NCBI GenBank assembly: GCA_000611775.1
Contig: KK106982.1
Span: 5,850,938-5,914,937 of the forward strand
Length of the DNA: 64,000 bases
Source of the DNA: Umbilicaria muhlenbergii
Lineage: Eukaryota > Ascomycota > Lecanoromycetes > Umbilicariales > Umbilicariaceae
Direction of reading: 5' to 3'
Shown: positions 22,213-32,810 of the stretch, piece after piece
How the letters are laid out: each line of letters opens with the position of its first letter
Numbering within the stretch: position 1 is the first letter of the stretch
Notes under the pieces: generated by a model
Databases searched by the model: none
Told to the model about the DNA's origin: nothing
What the model saw: only the letters and a program-made list of their open reading frames with translations
Position numbers and translations under genes: made by a program

Positions 22213-24838
22213 ATGGCTCGTTACTTGACGCCCTCAAAGATCGGTCTGCTTGCTCTGGTCGCTCTGTATACAGACTCTGTGGTACCAACGGCTGCAACCA
22301 TACCCCTTCTTTCGTTCCTTGTTTCCCACCTTCTACCAAGCGAGCCACCAAAGCCTCTGAATGGCTGCGATGAGCCGGCTCGCAAGTTCGCACTTGTCAT
22401 CGAAGATTTTCAGAAAGCCACTATAACGCATGCCTCTGGGATCCCAGGTCGAACCCTCTGGGATTTGTTTCTTAAGAAGTTATGGGAGATTAATTCTCTC
22501 GATGCGTTACATGTCTTCTTCGATACCCTCTCCCTGCTACTTGCCAAGACTCGGGAAGAGCTCCAGAAAGATGCCGAAAGTGGTATTGTCCAAGCTACCG
22601 ACAGAGTGCTACTCTCTAGGACCTCGCCGCTGGGTGCTTTTGTGAGAAGAGCCCAGCTCGAGTTCACGAGATTGCAGTTTCATGGCCGCATAATGTTATG
22701 GAAAGCATTCGTTACGTATCGTGAACCTACACTGGGCATGTGGAAGAGGAGAAACCCTGCGGCAGGGAAGACGAGCTTCGACACCAACCTGCGAGAAGAC
22801 AATCTTCTCATGATAGATCGATTGATTGACGTTATTTACAGCGATCTCACAGACGAGGAAAGACAAGAAGCCGAGGTTAGCACCGATGATGTAGAGAAGA
22901 TCCTAGAGTTCCAGGTGAACGAGATGCAGAGTACGTTGGCAGAAATAGATCTAGGCTAGGCTCCTACTGATGTACTGCTCAGAGATGGGTACTAGGATAT
23001 CGGAGGATATGAAATCACAGTTCAGGAACATGTTAGAGGCAGGCGTGACAATCCCAAGTCTGAACCACTACGTTAAGTATGCGAGAAGCCCGCACTCCGC
23101 AAGTTATTGTCTTACATATGACAGATTTCTCGACTCGTGGAAGGCCGGTGACTATCCTTCCTCATTCGACAATCTCCACCGATATTTCGACTATACTATG
23201 CACAATCGTGACCGTACCTTCTACCAGTATGCACTACTTAACCTGGCAATTCTGCAAGCGGACTTTGGCTGTTTTACGGAGGCCTTAGATGCCATGCATG
23301 AAACGATCTCGACCGCAAGAGAAAACAAGGATATGGAATGTCTGAACTTCAGCTTGAGCTGGCTATACCATTTTGGCAAAGCGCATCCACGAGAAATCAG
23401 TCAAGTTCAGAAAACTGGGGTTCTCGGAGGAGAGAAGGAGGCTTTGGTTTTCCTAAAAGCGAAAGCAAAGGATACGGGCATGTGGAGTCTCCTAAGCACT
23501 TCGCTCCTGAGCGAGGCAAAACTGGCCCTGACTAATGTGAGTATGCGGTACCATGGTCTTTGAGATGCATGAAGCTTCACACTGAACTATATGTGATTGC
23601 GTTAGGGGGACAGCGTAACGCTGGCATTTGAGAACATCACGAAATCCTCGCATCTGAATGTCACCAAGAATATTATCAACGTCATTGGCAGTCAGATGAT
23701 GATGCAGGCGTCCGTATTCGCCAGGCTTGGTACATTTCCTGCTTCTGTTTGAGAAATAGAACGATCAGTGTTAACTCTCGAATAGGAGTGACCAGCCTAG
23801 CATGGTCGTACGGAGAACTTTTTCTGCAATGCTACGCTGATCAGTCACCAGCCGAGGATGTACTAAGTTGTATCTGTAAGAGTGCATACTCGGTAGGTGC
23901 TTTCGAAGTTCCGCCGCTTCGTCTAGCGCTGACCGTTGTGGGTAGCTTGCTCAGAGGGGTCGATACGACGAGGCTATGGCGAGAATAGACGATATTAACC
24001 AGGACACGTTGCGGATCTTGAAGCACCATCAGTATTGGATGGTGTACTCTGGCTTACTGAAGCTCCAGAGACAGCTTCATAAGTCAGTTTTCAGACCTCT
24101 CAAGCCCAAACAGTCACACTGATATGTCCAAGGGACCACCTAGTGGCAGCAGAACACCTTCTTGACCAGCTCCGCGGCAGCTCGTCTAATCTCGAGATGG
24201 ATTTCACCCTTGCCCTCCTTGAGATCGACCTGTTGATGCGACGTGGGGACTATTCGACAGCCATGAGCACGCTCGAAAAGCTTTCAACAAGACTCAACGA
24301 TGAAACAGCAGATATATACCAAAGAGTCAAGGTCATGACTCTGAAGGCCCGTCTCCTCGACAAAGCGGGCATACCACAGAAAGGATTCTCCGTGGCTTTG
24401 CGTGCTGCAAGTCTTGCCCACAAAGCCAGACTTCTCCCAGCTCTATGGGAAGCAGTAGGAGCGGTCAGCAGAGTTCTCATTAGCTTGGAGGAATTCGAAG
24501 CATCCGCCAAACTGCTTGCGAGTATCATGCCGCAAGTACTCGAATGCGAGGACTGCGACCTGTCCGCACATATGTTCACATATCTCGCCGATGCGCATAT
24601 GGGAATGGCGGGACAGGCCAAGGCGGAGACGCCGAAGAGAAAAGAGCAGCTGACAAAGGCGTTGGAGTATCTTGGCCGGTCGTTTGATGAATTCTCCAGG
24701 ATTGAGGATGTCAAAGGTCAGTGCGAGATGTTGGCTAAGAAAGCTACAATCATGCGTCTTAACGGGGATATGGTGCTGGCGAATGACTGCGCGGCTCAGT
24801 ACCTCGATATCAAGAGGGCCGCCAAAGAGGACGTCTGA
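22213..24838 (+). CDS. apc5: Anaphase-promoting complex subunit 5
   Basis: APC5 is a TPR-containing scaffold subunit of the APC/C ubiquitin ligase that drives mitotic exit. The first ATG followed by the family start MARYLTPSKIGLLALVALY is at 22213. Six exons: 22213-22930, 22983-23536, 23606-23729, 23786-23892, 23946-24082, 24133-24838 (2346 nt, 781 aa), frame kept throughout. Conserved blocks include TSPLGAFVRRAQLEFTRLQF (residues about 140-160), the Apc5 TPR block YPSSFDNLHRYFDYTMHNRD then FYQYALLNLAILQADFGCF, VTSLAWSYGELFLQCYADQS, RGRYDEAMARIDDINQDTLR and LKHHQYWMVYSGLLKLQRQL, and further helical repeats to the C-terminus. It is a standard gene of the MAT flank, on the same side as COX13 and APN2. 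Confidence 0.93.
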
Positions 24839-25398
24839 GGTAGAGTTCATCATGGTCTGAGTCACTTCTCAACGCAGCTGCAGATAGGCCTTCGGCTCAA
24901 CTTAGTAGTTGCTCAATACCCCGGCATCTAAATTAGAGGATCACTGTTGGCACACCGATGGCGCTATCGCAACGCGGTCTTTAAAAAGCCTCTTGACGAA
25001 CACGATATTGTAGCAATTGCCTATCTCACAGAACACCAATAGTCTTTGTTGCCTCAAAAACAATACACTCACACCTCCCACCAGACCGATTCCACTTCGA
25101 TATCAGGTTCCTTCCTTCCTTCCCTTCTACCTCCAAGCTCCTCACTCATCCTTCTTGTGGTAATTGACCTTGTCGTTCCAGCTGCAAATAACGTTAGCAT
25201 TCACGTTCTATAAATGTCCACCCCTTTCCCCCCACCGCCCCCTCCTTGATTCCTTCCTTCTTCTTTCCTCCTATGGTTGCTTCTCTGCTACGTCTGATAC
25301 TCCTCTTCACATTCCTCTTCTTCGAATGGGTGCAGCACCTCGATGGTGTTTCATTTCTACTACACAATATACACGCTTCGAGAACAAGACGCAGCCAC
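24839..25398. other. Intergenic between convergent APC5 and COX13
   Basis: The 560 bp contain a CT-rich plus-strand tract (about 25075-25330: many CCTTCC and CTCCT runs). No gene was recognised. Confidence 0.5.
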
Positions 25399-25958
25399 TT
25401 ACAATAGGGTCTGTGGATCACATCCGTATCAGTAAGTTCTTATCCGCTAAACATCCAGGGCTGAATTGACTGACCTTATCACCATCGCCCCAAAAGTAGT
25501 TCTTGGTCCGGAGGTTCTGGTACGGATACTCCGGACGCTCATCCAGCGGTGGCATATGGTCCCAGTGCTCCCAATGCTCAGTCCATAGGTTGTAAGCGTT
25601 GACACTTGCTATGATCAAGCATGGAATAGTGACACTGCCAGCGGTGAGTCTTTGAAGAGGGGTAACAGCTGAGAGTTCCATAACGACTGACTAGATTGAC
25701 AGTTTCCGCCAAAGGTCTAGAAGGCTTATTAGTACACCTGCTGAGTGACTCCTAAAGGACAGACACCGTACCGCTTGTCGCCGCAGCGTGCGCTTTCACT
25801 GCCTGCCGTTCCCTATTGAAGGCATTGTCTGCGGGCCCGCTGAGCTGGGGGCCGGAACTGCTGGCTAGCCGCCGTTGGAAGCTCGAGCGGATAGCTGGAC
25901 TCTGGACTTGTTGGCTGACACGCTGGGAAGCGCGAAATAGTGATCGTTGCGCAAGCAT
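25399..25958 (-). CDS. cox13: Cytochrome c oxidase subunit 6A (Cox13)
   Basis: Cox13/COX6A is a nuclear-encoded accessory subunit of mitochondrial complex IV. Four exons: 25958-25772, 25716-25692, 25634-25475, 25410-25399 (384 nt, 127 aa). MLAQRSLFRASQRVSQQVQ followed by RRLASSSGPQ is a clear mitochondrial presequence. The mature protein has DLWRKLSIYVTIPCLIIASV, a membrane helix, then YNLWTEHWEHWDHMPPLDER and PYQNLRTKNYFWGDGDKTLL, the hallmark of COX6A. Exon 2 is 25 nt and the last exon only 12 nt (Thr-Leu-Leu-stop). Head to head with APN2, the most widely conserved gene pair beside MAT in Pezizomycotina. Confidence 0.96.
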
Positions 25959-26217
25959 AGTGGGTGGTTTATCAGGTCGGTTGTCGTTCAACCTCGGAGC
26001 CGGTGACGATGAGGTCCAAGGTTCGCTTGAATACATAAGGCTGATTACGTAAGCAGCATTGGCCTCGACTGCCCAAAACGGGAAAGAGCTATGCGGACCA
26101 CTGTCGCAGCAGAAGAAGACGCGCTGCTCACTGAGGCACCAGGCCAAGAGCTGTCTGACTCTATCTTAGGGTCAGAGGTCGGGAGATATGAAGCGTCGGA
26201 AAACTTGAGAGGAAACA
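25959..26217. promoter_or_regulatory. Shared COX13/APN2 divergent promoter
   Basis: Only 259 bp separate the two start codons, so the genes share a bidirectional promoter. A weak TATATAAG string lies inside APN2 intron 1, not here. No binding site could be assigned. Confidence 0.6.
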
Positions 26218-28511
26218 TGGGTCTCCGCATAACCACTTGGAACGGTAAGGCCACCCCTCCCCCCCTATATAAGCTCTCGCTGATCCTTGTGGAAGTCAAT
26301 GGCATCAGGTCAGTTCCCCGAAGCTACTCGCTCACATACAAGTCATGCTGGACTGTGTCGCGAGAAAATCCTCTGCTAAACGTGCACGATCAGAAACCCA
26401 TTCTCCTATCAGCCATGGCGGGACAAAAAGACATTCGCAGTATGTCCAGGCCATGAAGGTCGGCTATTCCAGTTTTGTTGACCAGAATCTAGTCCATGTT
26501 CGACGTTCTCGAGGCGGATATCGTCATTTTTCAAGAAACCAAGATCCAACGCAAGGACCTGCGGGATGACATGGTGCTTGTTCCGGGCTGGGACTGCTAC
26601 TTTAGTCTGCCGAGACATAAGAAAGGTATAATTTGCAATCGCGCACTCCAATACACTTGGCTGAGCTATGTAAAGGATACTCTGGGATAGTAATATACAC
26701 CCGACAGTCGGTATGTGCACCGATCCGCGCCGAAGAAGGCATCACCGGTATTCTATCCCCCCCGAACTCCTCCACCAAGTTTGCGGATCTTCCAGAGGCG
26801 GAACGAATAGGCGGATATCCTACTCCCAATCAACTTGCCAATTCTCCCATCGACGCTACCACTATAGATTCCGAAGGACGCTGCGTTGTCCTTGAGTTTC
26901 CAGCGTTTGTCCTTCTGGGCGTGTACAGTCCAGCCAACCGCGACGAGTCAAGAGACGACTTCCGTTTGGGCTTCCTCGATCTGTTAGATGCGCGCATTCG
27001 GAACTTGGTAGACATGGGCAAACGAATTGTGCTGACTGGAGATCTGAACATCTCAAGAGAGGAGCTAGACACCGCGAATGCGGAGGCATCTATGCGCAAG
27101 AGTGGTTTTACGGAGCAGGAGTATGCTTCAACACCAGCCCGCCGCCTATTTAACCAGCTTCTGGAAGGTGGCAAGGTTTTTGGGGAAAGAGACGAAGGTA
27201 GAGAGAAGCCAGTCTTATGGGATACCACTAGGGGTTTCCATCCTTATCGAAAGGGCATGTTCACATGCTGGGAGCAGAAGAAGAATGCAAGACCGGGGAA
27301 CTTTGGTTCTAGGATAGACTATGTGCTATGCAGTCTGGACATGAAGAACTGGTTCTGCGACTCAAACATTCAAGAAGGATTACTGGTCAGTGAGAATGGC
27401 TGGCTGTATCAAGCCTCGACTGACTCAGCTGCAGGGATCCGATCATTGCCCCGTTTATGCGACCATGAAGGACAGGATCGTGGTGGATGGCAAAGATATT
27501 GATCTAGTCGATGTGATGAATCCTCCTGGCATGTTTGTCGGCGGGCAGCGACAGCGGGATTATTCTATGAAGGATATGCTTCCGATGTCTGGTAAGCTCA
27601 TTCCAGAGTTTGACCGTCGGAGGAGCATTCGCGATATGTTCTCGAAGCCTTCCCTGCCCAGAGGCCAGAGTACCGCATCATCGATGGTAATACAGGAAAA
27701 CACACCCATAGCTGCGGAAGCTGATGAGTTTGACGGTCGTCGCCCGGTTGAGAGAGAAATAGGAAGTTCGCAGATAGATGGAAGCGAGCCTGCATCTCCG
27801 ATACCGCCAACACAGGCTCCGAATTCTTTTAAAAGTGCCAGTCCAGCATCAGTGCCTGCTGGAAACAAACGGCCCGTCAGCGAGATGTCTACCAATAGAC
27901 CACTGAAACGTGTGAAGTCTGGGTCGTCAGCGTCGGCTCCTAACGGGGCAGGGAAAGGGCAGCAAAGCTTGAAGGGCTTCTTTAAGCCAAAGGCAACAGT
28001 GCTAGTAGACGCTGTTGGCAATGGCATCGCTGATGTACCATACTTTGCCCAGAACGGCAACAGCAGTGCCGCGTCGTTGCAGCCAGTTGCGGAAACAGTC
28101 GAACGACATCAGACTGTAGATGCGACTCAGCAGTCCCTGACTCCGGCCCCTTCGCAAACCCCTTCGACGCCTCCCGTCGCCGGGCCAAGTCCTTTGAAGG
28201 GGTCCAAGCCCACCGGCACATCCCCATTAGCCATCGGCCACGGCAGCGTTCACGACCAGGCGGAGGTGCATGATCCCATCGAAAGCAAAGAGTCCTGGTC
28301 GAAGCTCTTCACCAAACCCGCAGCGCCGCGATGTGAGGGTCACGACGAGCCGTGCATCAGTCTGTTGACGAAGAAGAGCGGGATCAACTGCGGCCGGTCT
28401 TTTTGGATGTGCCCTCGGCCACTGGGACCGACGGGGGCCAAGGAGAAGAATACACAGTGGCGATGTCAGACTTTCATCTGGTGTAGCGATTGGAACGGGG
28501 GCGTTACATGA
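26218..28511 (+). CDS. apn2: AP endonuclease 2 / DNA lyase (Apn2)
   Basis: Apn2 cleaves DNA at abasic sites and removes 3' blocks in base-excision repair. Six exons: 26218-26245, 26296-26308 (13 nt), 26394-26439, 26493-26625, 26676-27385, 27435-28511 (2007 nt, 668 aa). The exonuclease III-type fold shows MGLRITTWNVNGIRNPFSYQ (catalytic Asn), VIFQETKIQR (metal-binding Glu), LLGVYSPAN, VLTGDLNIS (Asp, Asn), GSRIDYVL and GSDHCPVYA (catalytic Asp-His). The disordered linker carries QQSLKGFF near residue 485, a good PCNA-interacting motif. A C-terminal GRF zinc finger (about residues 608-660) shows CEGHDEPCISL, GRSFWMCPRPLGP and WRCQTFIW. It is the left border gene of the MAT interval. Confidence 0.95.
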
Positions 28512-29941
28512 GACATGGCGCAGGAAGGAATGGGAATGGGATATCAAACAAAGCGGGTATCGGCCGCCGCGGACGGCGTATATGAGCCAGGAGGCATTCG
28601 GGGCATGTCGGAAATTCATCGCATCTTGCTTGTAGGATATTAGATATTTGGCTCGTGTACAAGAGTCTCGGATATCCCCCACTCGTTCCTAAACACATGG
28701 CAACTAGATGATGCGCCAAAGCTACTTCGAACTACGATACGGCTCCTTGTTCTTTGTTGCTGCTGCTACTTGAAGAGGTTCTCGTGGACGTCGTCCCGAG
28801 ACATGCACCATCCGCATCACGGAGACCATTGAGCTGCCGAGTTCTTTCCAAGACAAGCAGACTACACGTAGATATCTGAAAGTAATGTCCAAGAGCAAGG
28901 GCTCCGTCGAAGGCGAAAGGGACATGGCAACACGCTATGATGGCATTGTGGGAACCCCATTGGGGACAAGGCAAGGGGAGTGAATGTGATCCAACCACGA
29001 TCTGCAAGGAACCGATGACGATATCCGATCCGGCACAAGACATTTTAGCGGGGGCTCGTCCAAAGCTCTTTTCGTTCTCGTCCCCCACCGCAACGTAAAG
29101 GCCGTAACCTTAGCGGCGTCCGCGCCTTCGGCCTTCCGGTAAAAGGCGAGCTCGAACTCATTCACACAACACGGCTGGGGAACAACACTGACAAATCCAT
29201 CCATTTAGCCTTTTCTCCACACAACGGCTGGGAACAACACTGACAATTCATCCATTTAGCCTTTTCATCGTCAAGTGAAAAGCGGTCCGAATGGGGTCAA
29301 GCTCGACCGTTGCCATGGCCGCGGGCTGGCTCGGCTGGGGTGGTGACGGGCTAAGCGAGCCAGAAAAGCGAGGTGGCTTGGGACGATCCCAGCCGATCGG
29401 GGCGTCTGTGCGCAAACCTCAACAACACCTCACCTCACCTCACCTCATTCCAGCACGCACGGCCTTGGTTCCCTCGGGTCTCGGAGCTTGGAGTGTGGAC
29501 ATGGAATGGAATGGCCTTGGTGTCTCATTGTCACGCAATGCGGCTACGGCATAGAGGAGAGACAGCAATTGGAGTAGAGTGGATTTCATAGCTGTGCGAT
29601 CTATCTGAGTGTGATCTACTACTACAAATGTAATCCACCAAACTCGCTTTTTTATGTGTGCTGCACATGTGTAAAACAGTACAAGGATGTACAATGAAAC
29701 GTGTTAGGGGAGAAAAAGGTACAAGGAGCTTCTTTCGAAAACGAGCCTCCCTGTCGGTCTTGACTTTCCCTCCCCCGAGTTTCCCATGTAAAAAAAGGTA
29801 TCTGTGCTGAGTGCTGTGCATGAAAAAAGGGGTTCCAAACCAGGTACACGCTCTTGGAGAAGCCTTGGCCGCCCACCACCTACACCGAGCTAAGCAAGCT
29901 GTGCCCAGTAAGATGCTTGGACGTGTCAGTGCTGGAGATGC
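28512..29941. other. Intergenic 1.4 kb at APN2 side of MAT interval
   Basis: Only short frames without family likeness occur. It holds a short tandem duplication at 29164-29266, a repeated CACCT run near 29428-29446, and a pyrimidine-rich stretch. The idiomorph edge may lie here. Confidence 0.5.
29164..29266. repeat. Imperfect tandem duplication, about 50 bp per copy
   Basis: Copy one (29164-29217) and copy two (29218-29266) share ACAACACTGACAA and CATCCATTTAGCCTTTTC and differ by small indels. Confidence 0.8.
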
Positions 29942-30763
29942 CTACGCAAAGCTGTAGTTGCCATCCATGAAGCTATTCAGGTCAAAGTCGTCGTCCACCT
30001 CGGTGTCTTCCACGTTGGTGTTGGTGACAACGCTGTCTTGCCCGAAGCTCTCCTGCGCAGACATTTCTTGTTCCAAGACCTTCTGTCGATTAACGTGTCC
30101 ATCAGAGTAGGCACCAACTCGAAAGTGTCCGCATTTGTATAAGTCAAACAATATGGTCTGGTGGTTCGGAGGGAGTGCATTCCAGGCATTATCAGTGTTA
30201 ACGGCGTTATCGGCAGGTGCGGCAATCGTGGCCGCGGTCTCTTCTTAGTCTCTTCGGTCACTTGCTCCCAGTCGATTAGAATGCTGTAAAAGTTCCTGCC
30301 GCTCACCGAGACTATCTCCTCCTCTGTGTTCATAGAAGGGGTTAATAAATCATTAAAGAACCGCGTGTTTAGGTCATCATCGCCGGCTGAGGCTTGTCTT
30401 CTGTGTATAACGTTACTCACAATTGTGCTGTCGATAGGACAGTGTCCCGAAAGGCGAATGATTGCGTTGCCAATCTCAGTCTTCCAAGGTTAGCGATGGC
30501 CAAGCAAAATTCAGCAATAGGAAGGGAGGTTTACCAAATAGAGACTTGACTAGATGACCGCCGACTGAGCCGTATATCGGACGGAGGAAGATGAAGTAAC
30601 ATGTATTTCAGAGATCCCGACGAGTACAGCCACATTATGGCGAGAGATCATTAGCTTGTTGTGGGAGTTTCTGGGGGGCCAGCGCGAATTAGAGTGCGTA
30701 CGACATATTGATCTTCTCTCTAGTCTTGACAAAAGGGTATGTCCAGTATGGGACAATATCCAT
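29942..30763 (-). pseudogene. Disrupted gene with HMG-box MAT1-2-1-like pieces (tentative)
   Basis: Minus-strand pieces fall in the order expected for an HMG-box MAT1-2-1 protein, but in different frames. A start-like MDIVPYWTYPFVKTREKIN begins at ATG 30763. It is followed by HNKLMISRHNVAVLVGISEI, then in another frame YFIFLRPIYGSVGGHLVKSL before a GTAAAC intron donor. Next come an HMG-like stretch with SYRQHN in one frame and PSMNTEEEIVSVSGRNF...WEQVTEETKKR in another. The acidic C-terminus is VEDTEVDDDFDLNSFMDG, ending at 29942. I could not find introns of normal size that join all pieces, so at least three frame changes remain. The N-terminal pattern (aliphatic run, V...GI..I.) and the PxMxxxEI...G..F...W spacing are what suggested MAT1-2-1. 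Similarity is by eye only; an unrelated or badly modelled gene is possible. Confidence 0.35.
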
Positions 30764-31129
30764 CGCACAAATCTTGCCTTCAAGATGATACAGAAGAGTA
30801 CGGTCTACGACCCTGATCAGCTTGAGATAGATGGGTGAATGAAACAAGAACAAAGACCATAATTCACTCAAAGCTAAGAAACTTACGCCTTTTAAATGGC
30901 TCGCGCCAAATCTGAATCTTGTTCTGGCACTAGCTAGGGGCGTTGCACAGCATTGTTCCAATAACACTTCAGAGCTCACAGACCAACCTTCATCACGAGG
31001 TACCAGTCAACACTGGTCTACAAACTTATCCTGCCAAATCCACCTCTTCTCCTACACCGTTCAGCCAGATCCACGATCTATCAAAAACAGTTCCGTTCAC
31101 GAACTTCACAGCTAGGAACAGGACGAAAG
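30764..31129. promoter_or_regulatory. Divergent region between HMG-like relic and the 291-aa gene
   Basis: The 366 bp separate two start codons facing away from each other inside the MAT interval. No motif was assigned. Confidence 0.4.
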
Positions 31130-32287
31130 ATGTCGGCCGAAGACCAAGATGAATGGGATTCCAATCTCGAAAGCTCCGCCAACAGCAGTGAAATTGAAGA
31201 TTGGGAAGTTCTTGGGGTCCACGCTCTCTATCTTGATAGCGATAAAGGCTTGACCGCTGGTATTTGTCCAAGAGCTTCATCTTGGTGGTAGTGCTAATTG
31301 TGACAGCTCACCCCGGAGACTCATTCCACTCTTGTTCACAGGACTTTCTTCAAAGCCTGATAGACGATCTGCTGGAAACCAGAGCAATTTGCCTAGCCAC
31401 CAGAGATTTCGAGGATGCTGGGCTCGATCACGATGAGGTTGAAGAGTATCTAACAGTGTTCAGTGAGGAGTTGGACCGTCTAGACAAACACCCTGAACTC
31501 TTTCCAAGCGAAGACATGCGCCACCAGTTTTTTCGTGCTGTCCATCAGATCCTCCAAGGCTGGGATGCGGCATTCGACAAAATCAAGGCAACGCAGATGG
31601 CACTTAAGGACATAGCCCAGGAAGCTGTCAATGAGGTAAATGACCTTGCCAGACCCACGTATACAGTGAATCGAAAACCCTGGCAGCAATATTTGCACAA
31701 CAAGGCTCCAGGGAGTGGTATTCATACCAGCGAAATGGATCAAGAGGGATCCACCCAAATTTTCACACCAGGAGCAATGAGACTTTGTGGCAACTGGGAC
31801 AGAGTGTGCTACAGCATCATGAAGGAGATCGACAAAGTGAGTACAACATCCAGGATTTATCTCCTGATGAACACCAGAAACTAATAAACATGCATACGGA
31901 CCAGACCCACAAAGGTGACCCTGTCTATCGTCCAGTAAGTGTTCTGGAGACCTTATGCCAGAGTCCAGCTAATAGCAGTAAAGGGGCTAACTATCAGGCC
32001 CGGCCACCCTGGCATCGCACCTAACGGGCTTTTTCGCAAGATTCGGCTTGTGAGTATGTGATCGCTCTCCTAAGACTTCGTACTCACTTCACTCAGATAT
32101 CACCTAGACTCACCATCCCTATTGTAAGAATCTTTCATTGCAGCGAAAGCGAACACTCTTGCTAATTACAAAGGTTTCGGATGAATCCCGTACGAATGAC
32201 GTATTTGGGGAAAAGGAGCTGGCGGAATTGAACCTCGACTTTGGTAAGGCGGTGAAGGGTCTTACAGAAGAGCTTGACGCTGATTAA
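31130..32287 (+). CDS. Unknown protein inside MAT interval (291 aa)
   Basis: I do not recognise this protein. Five exons give one open frame: 31130-31259, 31307-31836, 31915-31934 (20 nt), 31998-32049, 32144-32287 (876 nt, 291 aa), all GT-AG; branch-like CTAAT and CTAAC sequences stand before the acceptors of introns 1-3. It starts MSAEDQDEWDSNLESS, is rich in acidic and amphipathic helical stretches (FLQSLIDDLLETRAICLA, EEYLTVFSEELDRLDKH, AFDKIKATQMALKDIAQEAV), and ends FGKAVKGLTEELDAD. There is no signal peptide, membrane segment, zinc ligand set or HMG/alpha box. It lies 523 bp upstream of MAT1-1-1 on the same strand. Dothideomycete MAT idiomorphs often carry extra genes of unknown function, so an idiomorph-specific gene is plausible. 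The intact splicing frame argues that it is functional. Confidence 0.75.
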
Positions 32288-32810
32288 ACATACTAGGGTT
32301 CTTTCAAGCAACGCAAAATCGGCGGCTGGTGAGAAATGCTGGTACTGGTGTACTTGTGCATGACGTTGCAATCCCTAAGGTCTAGGCTCCGGGCGTAGTA
32401 GTTAGCCTAGGAATGTACTCAAGGTGTCCCTTACGTTGAAAGTAACAATAGCTCAACCATAAATCTTGCTCAAGAAATACAGAATGATCCCTTCTTTGAA
32501 ATTCATTGTTGTAGACGACCAATAAGATTGAAAGCCTTGAGCGTACTAGTTCTTTGTTACATCCAAAAGGTTAATCCGCCAGTGTTGACCAGCCACCCGA
32601 GATTGTCTCATAACACATAAATACATCATTTTGCACTCAACCATGTAATAACAACCACCTCGATCATTGTTCTCTTTCTTTCTTTCTCACAACTGCAACC
32701 TCCACCAAAGCGTCGCTCAAGCTTCTTTATCTTCAGGATCAGACCCGTCATAACTCTTGAGGCTTGCTTTATCGAGATACCACTTTCCACAAGACAACTC
32801 TCACCTCACG
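32288..32810. promoter_or_regulatory. MAT1-1-1 upstream region
   Basis: The region upstream of MAT1-1-1 contains a CT-rich tract (about 32668-32690, TTCTCTTTCTTTCTTTCTC) of the kind that precedes fungal transcription starts. Nothing else was recognised. Confidence 0.5.

Noticed and set aside
23893-23988. Read-through of APC5 exon 4 into SVGAFEVPPLRL as the true protein end
   Set aside because: A 53-bp intron with a CTGAC branch restores the conserved RGRYDEAMARIDD and the rest of Apc5.
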